This document shows positions 11,201-24,700 of a stretch of 64,000 nucleotides of DNA, piece by piece. Under the pieces are notes generated by a model that had not been told where the DNA came from, searched no databases, and saw only the letters and a program-made list of their open reading frames with translations. The DNA comes from Nymphaea colorata. Lineage: Eukaryota > Streptophyta > Magnoliopsida > Nymphaeales > Nymphaeaceae. Within the stretch, counting starts at the first letter, position 1; the number at the start of each line of letters is the position of its first letter. The position numbers and the translations under genes were made by a program. The stretch is taken from NCBI RefSeq assembly GCF_008831285.2, contig NC_045149.1, positions 20,785,035-20,849,034 on the forward strand. The letters are read 5' to 3'.

Positions 11201-14200
11201 TCACAAAGCATTATTCCAAGATAAGTGGTTTGAGAAGAAAAAATTTGTTACACATTATATTAGTTTGAACCAACAATTTTATCTTCTGAACATGATATTT
11301 TTAGAATTGTTTGAGGAAAACGTGAGGCTAGCAGTTCTAGTTGCTGTGATTGAGCAGATATATGAAGTTTCATGGGACCAAAAGGGTTGACCATTTACAC
11401 GCCATATGGAACTGATTTAGTCTGTTTTTTCAACAACCTGGAGGCAAAATGAAAATTTACGCTCCTTTAACTTTGCATACCTTTGGTTGCAGCAACATAC
11501 TCATGGTCTTTTTCTGCTTTCTCCCTTTCTCCCAGGTAGTTTACAATGGAAATAAATTAGCCAAGCTTGTGGAAGAAAGGGAGAGCCTTCAGAATTGGCT
11601 AGACTATTATCACCTTAAGTTTGAAAGGCATCCTGAAGCCCGGCCCACATGCAGGGTCTGGCTCTTTTCTGAGTTTGATCCTAACTATTCTATAAATGCT
11701 ACAATTGAAGTTCTGTACTTATGTTTCTATCATAGCTGCATTGCTGAATGTTTATTCATGTAATTGTTGATTTGCATTTTCAGACAGGATTCCTTGGCCT
11801 TTTTGGCAGGAGAGTGGATTCAATTGATTACTATAAGCAAAAAATTGAAGACCTTGACAAGAAGGTGCGGGATCTACTGTTATTCCTTTAGAATTTCACC
11901 TCCTTATTGAGACTTACTTTTATAGATAATGGTTACGAAGAATTGTTTGTCTTTTTCTAAAGCAAAAAGTAATATAATCATTACATTTTGTATTTTTAAG
12001 TACTCGCATCTCAAAAGCCTAAATATTTTGAAAAGATACGGGATTTTACAGCTTTATTTGTTCAAATTTTACCTTTATAATAAGGAGTTGTATCACTAGC
12101 TATTGCCGGGCATAACTACCTATAATTGCTAAAACAAGTACCAAGCTATCAGTACATATTTGTATTTTTAAATCGCTCCAACAAGCCTAGTCATGCTTAC
12201 CTTAAAGTAGTATCACACTGACTGGCACTTTTGTGTTTCAGATAATTATAGAGCACGAGAAGGTTCTAAATGATCCGAAGGCTACCTTGCCTGTAGCTTT
12301 TGTTTCCTTTAATTCACGACTGGGTGCAGCAATATGTGCTCAGACACAACAATGCAAGAACCCCACACACTGGTTAACTGACTGGGCGCCGGAGCCACGT
12401 GATGTCTACTGGCAGAATTTGGCTATACCATTTGTCTCTCTGATCATCAGAAGATTAGTCATAGCAGTGTCTATGTTTGCATTAATGGTCTTTTATATGA
12501 TACCCATAGCCTTTGCACAATCACTTGCAAATCTTGATGGTTTAGCCAAAGTTGCACCCTTCCTCAGGCCAGTCAATGAACTGTGAGTATTTCACAAGCC
12601 TTTTTACTTTCATGAAAAAACTGTGTGCTTTCATATGTTTTACTTCAGATTCTACTTCCCTGCTATTGTAAGTATCCCACACCATTTTCTCATTTTAACA
12701 TCTTTTCTCATCCATTTCTTAACTGAATTAACCGTTTCCTGTTCACTTTTTTTTTTTTTCCATTTCCGAAGTGCACAGACCATCATTTACAAAAGCTACA
12801 AGTTATGTCACTATTTTCAGTTATGCTCTTAATTTGTTAGATAATTTCTGAAGCATCACAGTTTTCCTAGCGATGCCAATGATTTCATCATTGATTGCTA
12901 ACATTTCAGATGTTATCTTGTCAGGAAGGTGATCAAATCATTCCTTCAGGGCTTTCTTCCAGGATTCGCACTAAAGATTTTCTTATTTTTCCTCCCTACA
13001 ATCTTGACAGCAATGTCTATATCTGAAGGCCATGTGTCCTTGTCAAAGATAGATACAATCGCAGCAGCCAAACATTATTATTTCATGTTGGTGAATGTAT
13101 TCTTAGGGAGCATAGTTTCTGGAACAGCTTTTCAACAGCTTAGTTCATTTCTGCATCAACCACCAAGCGAGTAAGCCCTTCAATTCAACAACAGTTGATT
13201 TGGGTGCTGCACTTAAGAAATTAAGAGCATGGATCAAGGAATCCACATGCATGCCTTCACAATTCTGTTTCTTTTACTGTCATCACATGCTGCAAGCATG
13301 AAGTTCACTTTCAGATTTCGTTACACATTGACAGGATAGCGAAAACCATTGGAGTATCAGTTCCAACGAAGGCAACGTTTTTCATAACATACACAATGCT
13401 TGATGGTTGGTCTGCCATAGCTGCTGAAATTCTTCGACCAAAGTCACTGGCCATACACCATCTTCAAAACATGTTCTTGATAAGAACTGAGAAAGATAGA
13501 GAACAAGCAATGGAACCAGGGAATATTGGGATTGCAGAGAATCTCCCAAGGCTTCAGCTATATTTTCTTCTTGGACTTGTCTATGCAGTTGTCTCCCCAA
13601 TCCTTCTGCCTTTTGTCATCATTTTCTTTGGCTTGGGCTTCCTTGTCTATCGCCATCAGGTTCCTGTTAATCTTTTTCCTCTCCAACTTGTAGACTGTCT
13701 AGATCACACACTTGATCCAGTCCTTGTATCTATAAGGTCACCTACTAGTGGCAGAGCCAGAAGTTTACATCAGGGGGGCACATAACTCCCTTCTATGAAT
13801 GTGTAACTCTCTCTCTCTCACTCTCTGTATGACCAACCCACTCCATGCACCTAAAACACGTATATAGTACAGATGACAGCCATGTGAGAATCATTACCTG
13901 TAACAAGTTTATTTCTGCAAGTTGACTTATAATGCTTGACAATGAAACTGCTCATAGAACCAACATCTAGTTTTCATTGTCTTCTAGCTTCCAAATATAT
14001 TAGTAACAAGATTGGACAAAAATGGTTTTTACCGTTACTTCTCATGTTCGCATATTAACATTGATGCTTATAACTGGTGCTCAATTATTTTCATCATCGT
14101 GTCTACAACATTAGTGAACTGCTCCTTTCATATTTGCAGAACCTACTTTATAAGTTACAAAAATCACTTGTCTAAACTACTAAACTATGTACCTTCATCT

Positions 14201-14986
14201 TTCCTTTCTGTTCTGTGTTATGATAGCCAGTGCTTATAAAGTTTGTTTTTATGTTGGTTTGCCAGATTATCAATGTCTATGATCCACATTACGAAAGCAT
14301 AGCTTCATTTTGGCCACATGTGCACGAGAGAATTATTACAAGCTTGATTACATCACACTTTCACCTGATAGGTCTTCTCAGCACAAAGAAGGCTCCGTCT
14401 ACTCCCCTGCTAATTATTCTACCTATGTTGACGATCTGGTTCCGTAACTACTCAAAGAAAATATTCGAGCCGACATTCTCGAAGCACCCAGTAGAGGTGA
14501 GCCCTCAAACTAAGGTTGTGAAGTTAAATTCTTCATTCTGAATTCCATCCCATTGTCAGTCACAGCAGATAGCAATCATATTTTGCAGCTGTGGGTTGAG
14601 GCACCTGATGAACTTGGTGTCTTGGTCTTTTGAAAGAGTCAACTGAAAGAGGAATAGACCAGACGAATGATCCATCCACACTAAATGAAAAAACAAAAAT
14701 ATATCAAATATCTAACTTTAAAATTGCAAACCTCACCATTATAAGGGGTTGACACACCTCTTTTATATATGTAAAGAGAGAGAGGAAAATTGAAATCCGC
14801 CGACGCTGCAGAATGGCTAAATTTAAAAGTCATGACCAAATGCAACATAAACAGTCACTAAAAGCACCATAAACCGTTGCTATGCCATAGACCTTTGACA
14901 GTGCTTCTGTTGCCTTCTATACTAAATTAGTATTCTTAACATGTTAGTCTTGTTTAAATTATTTCGTATGCTTAAAGATTTTAGCT

Positions 14987-15021
<35 letters not shown>

Positions 15022-15333
15022 CCATAAATACTGTTCAAATATCAGGAAGCAGCGGCAAAGGACGCGATCGAACGGGCAGCAGGGCCAGACCTGCATCTGA
15101 GACCCTGGTTGGCTGATGCTTACTTACACCCAGTTCTTCGAGTTGTTGACGATTTGGGGAAGAGGGGAGCAAGCAGTCGGAGGACAGAAGACTCTGCACC
15201 AATCATCCGAGCTACCAACGATTTGGGACACCAGAGGGAAGCAGGTAGTCGGCGGGCCGACTATTCTCCATCGTCTTCAATCAGCGAACTCAGCTCTCCT
15301 TCACCACAATATTATGTGTCCCGCCACGTATGA
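8295..15333 (+). CDS. OSCA/CSC1-like hyperosmolality-gated cation channel, tandem copy A
   Basis: OSCA/CSC1 (DUF221, TMEM63-related) proteins are mechanosensitive or osmosensitive, Ca2+-permeable membrane channels. Exons: 8295-8608, 9966-10118, 10579-10714, 10880-10981, 11536-11655, 11784-11864, 12242-12582, 12925-13170, 13335-13659, 14266-14496, 15046-15333. They total 2337 nt in one frame, giving 778 aa, the usual family length. The N-terminus has the OSCA1-type first helix and QPINDRVYFPK; a membrane segment follows with LVPVNVSGS. A cytosolic domain spans about 195-360 and includes NDPKATLPVAFVSF. The C-terminal 7-TM region includes YRHQIINVYDPHYES and KIFEPTFSKHP. The tail after about residue 705 is polar and serine-rich. 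Exon count and phases equal copy B. The start is the first ATG, giving the conserved MATLQD beginning. Family call is very sure; which OSCA clade is less so (OSCA1-like). Confidence 0.94.
13735..13790. repeat. MITE-like end in OSCA intron 9 (remnant)
   Basis: CTAGTGGCAGAGCCAG followed by a GGGGGG run resembles the end of common plant hAT-type elements. The same sequence is at about 26985-27030 in copy B, so it predates the duplication. No matching inverted end is present in the intron, so only a remnant is called. Confidence 0.3.
14991..15017. repeat. (TA)n microsatellite before the last OSCA-A exon
   Basis: A 27-bp TA run ending about 28 bp before the splice acceptor of the last exon. Copy B has a TA-GA run in the homologous place (28063-28126). 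Confidence 0.95.
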
Positions 15334-15702
15334 GAGAGGAGTAGAGATCAAGTGTCTCTTGTACAGGGTGCTCACCCACCAGGAAATGCATGGTTCTGAC
15401 AGTGTTTTATGGAGACACGATATAGAAGGTCTCCCTGAATCTTGCTTTGTTCATTTGGGTGGCTTATTATGCATACAAAACGAAAGCTCCATCCTTTTAA
15501 ATCTGTGTAACAGTTGTGCAGCCAAAGCTTTTGGAGGTCACTCTCATGGAGGCTCTGCCTCTGTTTATGTGGTCAAATGGCGTGTGAACGTCACCAAATT
15601 GACACAAACCGAAAGCCGACGCTCCATTACACAAATGGTTGTATCATGAGCATAATTCAATATTTGATGAGGCAGATTCATGAAACATGCTTGTATCAAA
15701 GG

Positions 15703-15750
15703 AACCATGTCTCCATGAATCTTACTTTGCTCCTTGTGATCCTCAGTAGT
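15703..15750 (+). repeat. Detached copy of the 70-bp direct repeat
   Basis: CATGTCTCCATGAATCTTAC and the following bases up to CCTCAGTAGT match the repeats at 17868-18045 almost exactly. The intervening 2.1 kb is therefore bracketed by direct repeats. Confidence 0.75.
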
Positions 15751-17439
15751 GTTAGATCTTTGCAGCAGAACGGTGGCTTGGCAGCGAAATGGTGGCCTGC
15801 AATCAGTGTTCTCAGGCAGCGTTTTACAGGCGGCAGCACGTATATGAAAAAGAAAAAGAAGAGAGGAAGAAGAAGTAAAATGTTCACGGGTTTGCTTATA
15901 GGAGTAGAGGCGCTCGGTTGGCTAATCTTAATTTTTAACCCCAAGCAAATGATAAGTTTGGCTTTAACGTTTTCTCAATTCCCAACAACGGACGGTCAAA
16001 GAAATTAATTTTCTCACTTAATGACCAGTTTTTTTATTTAATTTTTTCAATTAATGGGTAGTTTTCTTATTTAAGAGGTGGGTCCTCTTGGAGTTACAAG
16101 ATGTAGAGATAAGGTTCAAAGCCACTATCCAACATCTTTCACTTAGTCATGAGTCAGTCAGATTGCTTCCACTATTTATGGGTTTCCTTAATATTTAGTT
16201 ATGAGGTTTCCTATAATTGGTTTATTCATCGTAACTTGAATTTTCATTCAAGGATTGTAGCGAGATTTTCCTTTCAACGGTTTTTCATTACAGCCTTTAA
16301 GTATTCAATATATTTCACATTTGTTACGAGGTTTTCTTCATGCACAGGTATTTCCATCGTAACATGTTAAAACTTAGTCTCATGTATACTATAAGCTTTA
16401 CATAAAAATCATCAAGAATTCTCTTGATCAAAATACTAGCAATCATATAAGTGTTAGAAACGTATACGCATATTCTCTTCTTGTTCAACAACAAAATCAA
16501 CCTGAATATTTTTCAACCACCTCACAATGAGGCAGGTCAGGATGTTCTTAACCTCATACGGGCTACATGTTTGGTAAAAACAATCATTATAAATTCCTTT
16601 TATTAACATATTCTAGCAACTATATGAATATATCTTTGTTTTATTCATAGATCTGAAAATATTTAACTGCCTTAAAACAAGGCCAACATGGACTTTCTTT
16701 AATTTATACTGACAAGCCAAACTAAAAGGCTTGTATCAAGTCCAGCACACAAACTAATATACATCGAAAACAAATGATATATTTTCTTTTTATTGTTTCC
16801 CACAATTACTTAACTCCTTTAACAACAAGAGTTCCAAAACATTCATACAATACATAATTATATGGCAAAACACATATTAGCTTTTCAACATAGCAAATGG
16901 CATATTCAAGTGTGATCCCACTTATCAAATATTTACATAGTCATCAGCTTGATTAGCAACGTCTAATCTTTATTATGACTATTTAACAAAATGAACAATT
17001 AACTCATAGTCTATTATACAAGCATTTTTCATCTTGTATAGTTTTTATCAATATACCCTCTCATAGAATAATTTCGTTTACCTCATTTAACTCATCAATG
17101 TCAATACATAGCTCCGCCAACAAATGCATGCATCAATAATTCAAATATCTCCATTCAAGTATTGCACAAGATAATCATTGAGATCACTAATAAGCTTCAA
17201 TCGGTTCATTACTAAATTAATTCTTAGTCGGTTCCTTATTGACCGTTTATTAGCTTATTCAATCGATCAAACTTGATCATCAAATGAATAGTCGGTTCTA
17301 GTGCATGCAACAATGATTCAAATATAACCGTGGAGTTCTTGACTTTTGTGACTATTATCAATGTCTGAAGTATAGAAGAATATGAACTCAATTGGTTATT
17401 TGTCTAACCGATCCATAAATCAATCCACAAGGTAATCAA

Positions 17440-17862
17440 TGAACTCATTACCCAGTCGGTTTATTACCAGACTGTTCCTCAGACAATTGATGCTCAGTTG
17501 GTTCATTACCAAATTGATCCTCAGTCAGTTCATTACCAAACTGATCCCCAGTCATTTCATTACCAAACTGATCCTCAAACGAATCTTGCTCAGTTGGTTT
17601 ATTACCAAACAATCGGTTCATTACCAGACTGTTCCTCAGGCAATTGATGCTCAGTTGGTTCATTACCAAACTGATCCCCAGTAGGTTTATTACCAGACTG
17701 TTCCTCAAACAATTGATGCTCAGTTGGTTTATTACCAAACTGATCCCCAGTCAGTTCATTACCAAACTGTTCCTCAGACAGTTGGTTCATTACCAAATTG
17801 ATTTCCAGTTGGTTCATTACCAAATTGATCCCTAGTTGGTTCATTACCAAACTCATCCCCAG
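17440..17862. repeat. 27-bp-period minisatellite
   Basis: About fifteen degenerate units built on GGTTCATTACCAAACTGATC plus CCCAGTC, with variants ending CCTCAGACAATTGATGCTCA. More diverged relatives (TCGGTTCATTACTAAATT, GTCGGTTCCTTATTGACC) are scattered from about 17200. The period is a multiple of three, so both strands show repetitive open frames, but there is no sign of a gene. Confidence 0.9.
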
Positions 17863-17867
17863 TCTCA

Positions 17868-18045
17868 TATGTTTCCATGAATCTTACTTTGTTCCTTGTG
17901 ATCCTCAGTAGTCCATAGTAATCAACATTTACAATAAACATGTCTCCATGAATCTTACTTTGCTCCTTGTGATCCTCAGTAGTCCATAGTAATCAACATT
18001 TGCAATAAACATGTATCCATGAATCTTACTTTGCTTCTTTTGCTG
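17868..18045 (+). repeat. 70-bp direct repeat, about 2.5 copies
   Basis: Units start at about 17868, 17939 and 18009 (the last partial). Each contains CCATGAATCTTACTTTG and, in the first two, CCATAGTAATCAACATTT. They directly abut the minisatellite, whose units share the GATCCTCAGT motif, so the two arrays may have a common origin. Confidence 0.85.
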
Positions 18046-21000
18046 TCTATTATAGCAGAAAATGTTCTTATATTTTAAATGGTGTTTGTTATGTATACTA
18101 CTGTGGGGTTAGAAAAAAAGAAAAAAGAAAAAATATGGTAAATTTTTTAAAATAAAAATATTAAAAATTAAGGATAAAATAAATAAAAAAGTAAGAAATT
18201 AATAACACAAACATCAAAAAAATAAGTAAATAAGCAACAAACAAAAATTAGAAAATAAAAACAAATAGTTTGGCATTTGAAAAATTGTAAAAAAAAGTCT
18301 AAAATGAAAAAACGAGAAAACTATTTTGGTTTTTTATTCAAAAAACGGCATTTTGTTTAAGTTTTAAACGGCTGACTTATTTCACACGTTTTATAGTGTT
18401 TTTTTTTAATGTGTTTTTGTGGCTATGCTGTGGATGCAAATGTAAGCTCATTTCTTTAACTTTATGGACAATTAAACTGAATTATGAATCTTCTAATTGG
18501 GGTTGCAACTTGCAAGTGCAAGGTCATTGACTTTACTTTGGATATAGTTAAGCCAAATTACCAATCTTCTAACACTCAATATTTTTCGCTGATCTTACAC
18601 ATGTGGCGCGGTTTTTGTGGTAACAAAGTTTACTTACTCAAATCTGTGCTCCTTCTCCCTTCTAGTTGCTGAAAATAATCTCAATTATTGTCACAAGTAT
18701 CCTTCTCAAGTTTTTGTCAATGAGTCCATGCCTTCTAGTCGATACCAACAACATATTTTACATTAGACAAATTTCGACATCCATATCAAATTCCTTTTAT
18801 AGCAAACATCCCAAATAAGTTTGAACCCCGTTAATCCGGTGTAGGATCAGGTTGATTTAAGCATTTTTCTTTGAATACATATATAGCTAAGATCCGGATA
18901 AACATTTTTTAAAGATTCATGCTTCCTTTGTTCAATACAAGGTACACCAATTGTTACATTATATATATATATATATATAAACAACTGAGTGATTCGCTCT
19001 GGCCCTAAAGTAGTTGTTGATCCTAGGGTAAGGGGAAAAGGAGAGAGGCTTTAGCTTTTTGGAGGTGTCTCCCCCAACTGATTCTAACAACTTGCTGGAT
19101 TCAGTACATTCAAATATTTTTTTAAAAAATACCAAAAAATTATCAATTTTATGTTCTTGTGGTTTAATATGTGGTAGATTAGCATATTGCCCAATGTTGG
19201 AACAACTACAAGTAACGTATCCAACCTTTTTATTATCATTCAAAGGTCATAAAAGAAAAGGTCATCATTGAAGTGCACCTAACTGGCTTTTGAACAGTTA
19301 AAATAATGTCAACTAGCTTAGAAATGACAAAAAAAATTGATTAATTAGTTTGGGGAAGAATAAATTAAAGAAGTCAGTTGAAAATGGTCTTTCTTTTGGT
19401 AATGCTCAACTTGGTTTTGGTGTAAATTCAACTTGTATATAAAAAATAATAATGAACATTTTCAGTTGTATATTTAGCGGCTTATAAAATTCAATTTAGA
19501 CATCATTTAATTTTCACATATTTTGCTACATTTTTTTCAACATTTTGCATCTATTTGTATGATTAAAATTTGAAAAAAATTACATAGGCACTGGATTGTA
19601 GAAATCCATGAACCATGACTTCTAGGTAAGCGTAAGGAGTATTTCATTCTACCATCCTGATGAGAGCCAAAGCTCTCAACCAAAATCTTGTCCTCCTAAG
19701 ATGCATAGTTTGCTTTCGATGCTTCGGAGTGACATCTCTACTATGTTTCAACTTGTACATCAGTGGCTCTCCTTTTGCAACACGTAGAGTTGACGTCCCA
19801 ATGATTCAAAATGAGAACTAGCTGTCTACTAGCTTCCATCCTGACCATTGTGCCCACCCCTGGGGGACTCATGAACCTTGACTTAATGGCCACTTTATCT
19901 AACAAAACTTAAAAAGTTATGAACCGTAAAATTTGAGTTTGTAACAACAGAAAACACTCATTTTTATGAACTTGTGGTAACTATTTCCCAAAATACTTAT
20001 CTCTCCCTTTTGTTCAAAACAATTGGGGAAGCCTTGAGAGCTATGAAACTATATATTCTTATCACAATAGAGTAGTGAAGCTGAGTCCTTCTATTAAGTT
20101 AACCATGCCAATCAAGAGTACAGTTACTCGCAGATTGTTGAGTTGTAGCTGTCAACTCATCTACCTTGCCATGTAAATAATTTTTCTAGTGATCTCATCA
20201 ACAATGAGTTGCAAATTTTATAGAAAGATAAACACACACATATATACTATATATACATAAATGACACACACGCTGGACAAAACCTTGACCTTAGGTTGTC
20301 AAGTTGTGTTCAACTCATCTACCGCGCCATGCAAATCATTTTCCTAGTGACTTCATGAACAATTAGTTGCAAATTTTATAGTAAGAAGATAAGCACACAC
20401 ATATATAATATATATACACAAATGCCACACCCATACTTTCTCTCTTAGGTATGGGACAAAACCCAGACCTCTTAAAATGTATCACCGGTACATATTTTAT
20501 TGTTCAAACTTCATAGAAACGATCTTGAGAGTCACTTGGCAGGAGACATGTATTAAGCCCTTCATTATACATTTTAAAACTGTTGTAGCAATTATTCAAA
20601 AATTAACAGCTCATAGAACACTCAAATTTTGATGCTAACAAAATCAATTGTTTTTCATGAATGAAACTTAAACATGTTTTCTTTATATATGTGTGTGTGT
20701 GATCCTTTCTTTCAGTTTCTTATGCAATAAAAAATCTGCAGACGTGATTTATAGGGTTGATTTGGTGGAATTTAGATTTTGAATTGAAAAAATCTGTCAT
20801 GTTCATATCTGAAAGGTATAATTCGGAAAATGGCACTCCACAAACACACTAACATAATCTGTCAAGTTTTTCTGAAATCACGTAACCCACATTCATTCTT
20901 CCCAATAGTAGAAAGAACCAAAGATCTCTCTCTCCAGAGCGAGAGAGAGAGAGAGAGAGGCGCGTGTGCATATATGCATATATATTGGCAAGTTGCAGGT

Positions 21001-21082
21001 GGTTGGCGATTCTTCATTCTTAGGACTTTTTCATACACGCCAAGTAGACAAGGAAGCATGTTTGGATAAAGCATAAAGCGAG

Positions 21083-21156
21083 GCCCGTGATGTCGCGGTC
21101 TTCTCAGAGGCAGCACAGAAGGAGCCATTGCAGTCGTCACCCAGTTGGCCGAAAAA
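21083..21156 (+). promoter_or_regulatory. 74-bp block identical upstream of both OSCA copies (copy B)
   Basis: Identical to 7672-7745. It lies about 600 bp upstream of the copy B start codon and is followed by a GA-rich run and the conserved hairpin at 21206-21273. Possible leader exon or cis element. Confidence 0.45.
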
Positions 21157-21173
21157 AATTGACAACCACAGAA

Positions 21174-21205
<32 letters not shown>

Positions 21206-21210
<5 letters not shown>

Positions 21211-21273
21211 GTGGTATTCCATTAATGCTGGTGGTGGTGGGAAGCAATAGAATATTGCTGGATTCCACCTCTC
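21206..21273. other. Imperfect inverted repeat upstream of OSCA copy B
   Basis: Same GAGAGGTGG/CCACCTCTC arms and AGCAATA-GAA-TATTGCT core as upstream of copy A, with three extra bases between the left arm and the core. Confidence 0.5.
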
Positions 21274-21757
21274 AGTTTACCATGCTCATTCGGATCCTGT
21301 CACCTCGAAGTTTAACCACGCATTCTGATTGAATTCCTTGCAGACAGATCTCACATAAGCCTGTCTGACATTAAGTTCCAATGCAATCACAGCAGTCGAT
21401 TTCACGCCTCTCTGGCATGTGACAGAGACTATCTACTCTAATGTATGTTTTTGGCAGGCTTACTGGAAACGACACTGGACGCACTCCTTGTCGAGTAGTC
21501 ATTACATCCATTATATATATAGAGAGAGCACTGTCCACCTGACAGAACATAGCTAGGCAATAAGATTGCATACTATCAGATTCAGTTGCCTGTCTCCTCT
21601 GATGCCAAAATCTGATGATAACCATCTTATCTTTCAGTCCTGCTGCAACCCTCTTTCAACTTGTTCTCACTAGAAAAGTGGCTTCTTTTATACTTCTTTC
21701 TTGTTCCAACTCCTATTTAGTTTATTAAGAGTATTAATCGTGTGAAACCGTGAGAAA

Positions 21758-24700
21758 ATGACGACAATGCAAGATCTTGCAGTTCCTGCTGTCATAAACA
21801 TTCTGGTCACCTTTGCATCCTTGCTAGCATTTGCCCTTCTCAGAAGCCAGCCCATCAATGACAGAGTATATTTACCAAAGTCGTATATAAATGGCAGAAG
21901 GAGGAGCACCAGGAGTTCGGAGGGCTTGGGGCCTAAACTTGTAAATCTGAAGCTTACAACATTCGTGAAGTTCTTGAATTCGATTCCTGAAGCACTTGAG
22001 AAGGAGAAAGAAGATATAATTAAGCATGACGGTGTAGACTCAGCAGCTTACCTCCGGCTTTACCTTCTCGGGTATCTGCCTTTCCTGTTCTTTTCTTGAA
22101 ATTAGCCTTCAGTTTAGCAGGATCTGGCGTTTGATAATTTAAGATATTGAAAGATTTTATTGAATAGAGTTTCTGTCTGAGAACGTCACATGCACCTACG
22201 TTAGTTGCTGAAATATGATATGCGCATCTACTGATTAAGGTTGTTTGGCAGACATGCTTTAGTCGGTTACTCAGTTTTAATCTATTTGCATGGTTTTAGA
22301 CTTTTAGTTATCTGCAAGAAGATGATGAAGATTGTGTATTCTTAATGCACTACGAAGGACATAATTTGCTGCTATTCATTTGTGTAGTGCAAGTGTCCGC
22401 TTATGAGTAAATTGAATGGTGGTGGTACAGTTGTTTCACTTTGATCTTATCTTCAAGTGCCCAATATCAAATTTTTAAGCTTATTTTGAAACTTTGGCAG
22501 AAATTTCAGTTATTTGCTATCATTTATTGTTTTTATGCCTGATTCTCCTGTTTCCCATAGAGTATTCATTTCATGAGGATAGAAGCATTGAAACTTTTCC
22601 TTATCAAATGCTTGTAAAGCACAGTGGTTTGCTTTTTTGACACAGCATATTTGAATTTTGAGGCTTCCTTCCCTATCTGCTTTTACATATTTTCTTCATA
22701 ATCTGTCACTTTCTGTTTTTGTGTCACATAACATAGCTTCACATTTAGCATAGCGTTGACATTGGAAAAAACTGATTCTGGATTCAGATGCCATTAAAAT
22801 TTTATATAAAATTTAACTGAAGTTGATGCAGTTCTAGTAGCTGCCATTAATATGCTAAATTTCTGTGGAGGAAAGGTTGCTAATCCTCACGAACCAGGAA
22901 AAAGTCTATCGGAAATTCCTGGATGAATATACTTATCATGATAAACATCAGGTCATTACTTTCATGATTTCAACATAATTTCTGATTTCTAACTGGAAAA
23001 TATATGGTTCCTGTCTGCTGCAGCATCTTTAGTTACCGTATTCAATGAATTGCTTGAATAGGCGTTTGAAATGGTTTTTTTGCCTGTTATTCCACCATTT
23101 TGACTCCATTATCAGCATGCTATGGGTAGAAATATTTAGAGATGTGGCTTCGATCTAGCCTAATATATCGTTTCTGGATCTTGTGATTAACATCTGAAAT
23201 TGAATAAGTTGGTGTTTTTACTTACCCACTCACAACTTTCAAGTTTTCAGGTACGTTATTTTTATCTGAATCTTGCCAATGTTTTTGTCGTTTCTTCAAA
23301 TTCTATAGCTAAAGATGCCTTCTTGTACAAACAATCTTTGTGCATTTCTAATTCTTACTCTTTGAGCTGCAGATTGAAGATGTTTGTGCCAATTGCCTTT
23401 GTTGCCATCCTAGTCCTTGTACCCGTCAATGTATGTGGCTCAACTATTTCTTTCTTGGGGAAGAATGCACTGCAAAATGACATTGATAAATTATCAATAT
23501 CAAATGTCAGTCCTGGATCTCAGAAGTATGACAGCACATCTCTTTGTAGTCATGAATTCTGACAAGTTGTAGATGCAGGTGGTGTGTACTATGTGATTAA
23601 ACTTCTTGGTTGTCTTCTCAATATCTTTAAGTTGAATCTTTGCTCTGACTTTTCATTAGTGCTGACGATTTTCTCTTTATATGCGTGATAAGCCTATGAT
23701 TGACATCCATAGTAACGTGTTCCCACATCCATTCTCATATAGGGAGACTTTGTAGCAGCCCTGCTGGCCTTTGATGTTCCACTTTACAGATTGGTTAAGC
23801 ATTTACAGACACATACTGCTACTTCCCTTTTAATACGTGAATGACTTTTTGTGTTTATATGAAGATATTGAGCCAAGCTTTTTTTTCTTGTGTGGTTTAC
23901 TGACAATAACAATGTTATTCGCTTGCCTGTGCAAATCCTCGGCTCTTCAACACTTCGATGGACTTTGTCCATTCGCACACAGGTTCTGGTTTCATGTTGG
24001 TGCGGCTTATATATTCACTTTATGGACCTGCTTCCTACTCTACCAGGAATATAGTTCAATTGCCCAAACGAGATCACAATTTTTGACTTCAAAAGAACGC
24101 CGTGCTGAACCATTCACTGTAAGTTGTTTTCTTGATCACTCTGAAAGGATATGGTAGTGTACATTTTTCACAGGGGAAGCAAAAATTAAAAGTTTTGACG
24201 TCTTGAAGATGTTTGAGCATCATTCTATTTTCACAGATTTCTGATGTAAATTATTTGGATACTTCGATTTCCATTGTAGGTAATTGTCAGAAACGTGCCT
24301 TCTGGTTCTGAGTCCTCTACAAAAGAAGTGCACCGTTTTTTCCTGAAACACTATCGTAGTCACTATCGTGAGCATCAGGTGGACTAAATACCTTTTTTAA
24401 AGTTATTTTCCTCATTTTTGTACCTTGAGTTCTGAAGATCCAATTTATGATTTCATTCCATGGCAGACTCCTGCAGGAATTAAAGGATTGCTAATTCTGA
24501 TGTCCACTAATATCACAGTTACTCATGCATTAATTCAAGCAGTAGTTCTGGCAGTTCAGCACATAGCCGAGTTTATAACAAAGCATTATTTGAAGACAAG
24601 CGGTTTGAGAAGAAAAAATCTGCTACATATTATATTAGTTTGAACCAAAAATTTTATCTTCCGAACATGATTTTTTTTTTTTTTTTGAGGAAAACAGGAG

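Larger units (their letters stand above)
5822..15490 (+). repeat. Segmental duplication, copy A
   Basis: The left edge is near the CCGGATAAA motif at about 5822 (compare about 18888). The right edge is about 155 bp past the OSCA stop codon, where similarity ends after GAAAGCTCCA (compare about 28688). Exons, introns, upstream DNA and the 3' flank are all recognisably shared with copy B, in direct orientation. This points to one tandem duplication of a roughly 9.7-kb unit followed by microsatellite changes and indels. Confidence 0.85.
15334..21757. other. Spacer between OSCA copies A and B
   Basis: 15334-15490 is the duplicated 3' flank. 15491-18887 is unique AT-rich DNA with a copy of a 70-bp repeat (about 15703-15750), a minisatellite (about 17440-17860), further 70-bp repeats (17868-18045) and an A/T-rich low-complexity tract (18105-18360). 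18888-21757 is duplicated DNA upstream of copy B. No gene is recognised; open frames such as 15514-16008 have no family features I know. Confidence 0.65.

Noticed and set aside
13744-13790. Possible complete MITE in OSCA intron 9
   Set aside because: Only one end-like sequence is visible and no inverted partner or target-site duplication was found in either copy; kept only as a low-confidence remnant.
17440-17862. Regular short repeats that could suggest a CRISPR-like array or a repeat-protein gene
   Set aside because: Units are contiguous, degenerate and without unique spacers, in a plant nuclear genome. The repeated open frames follow from a period divisible by three. It is a minisatellite.
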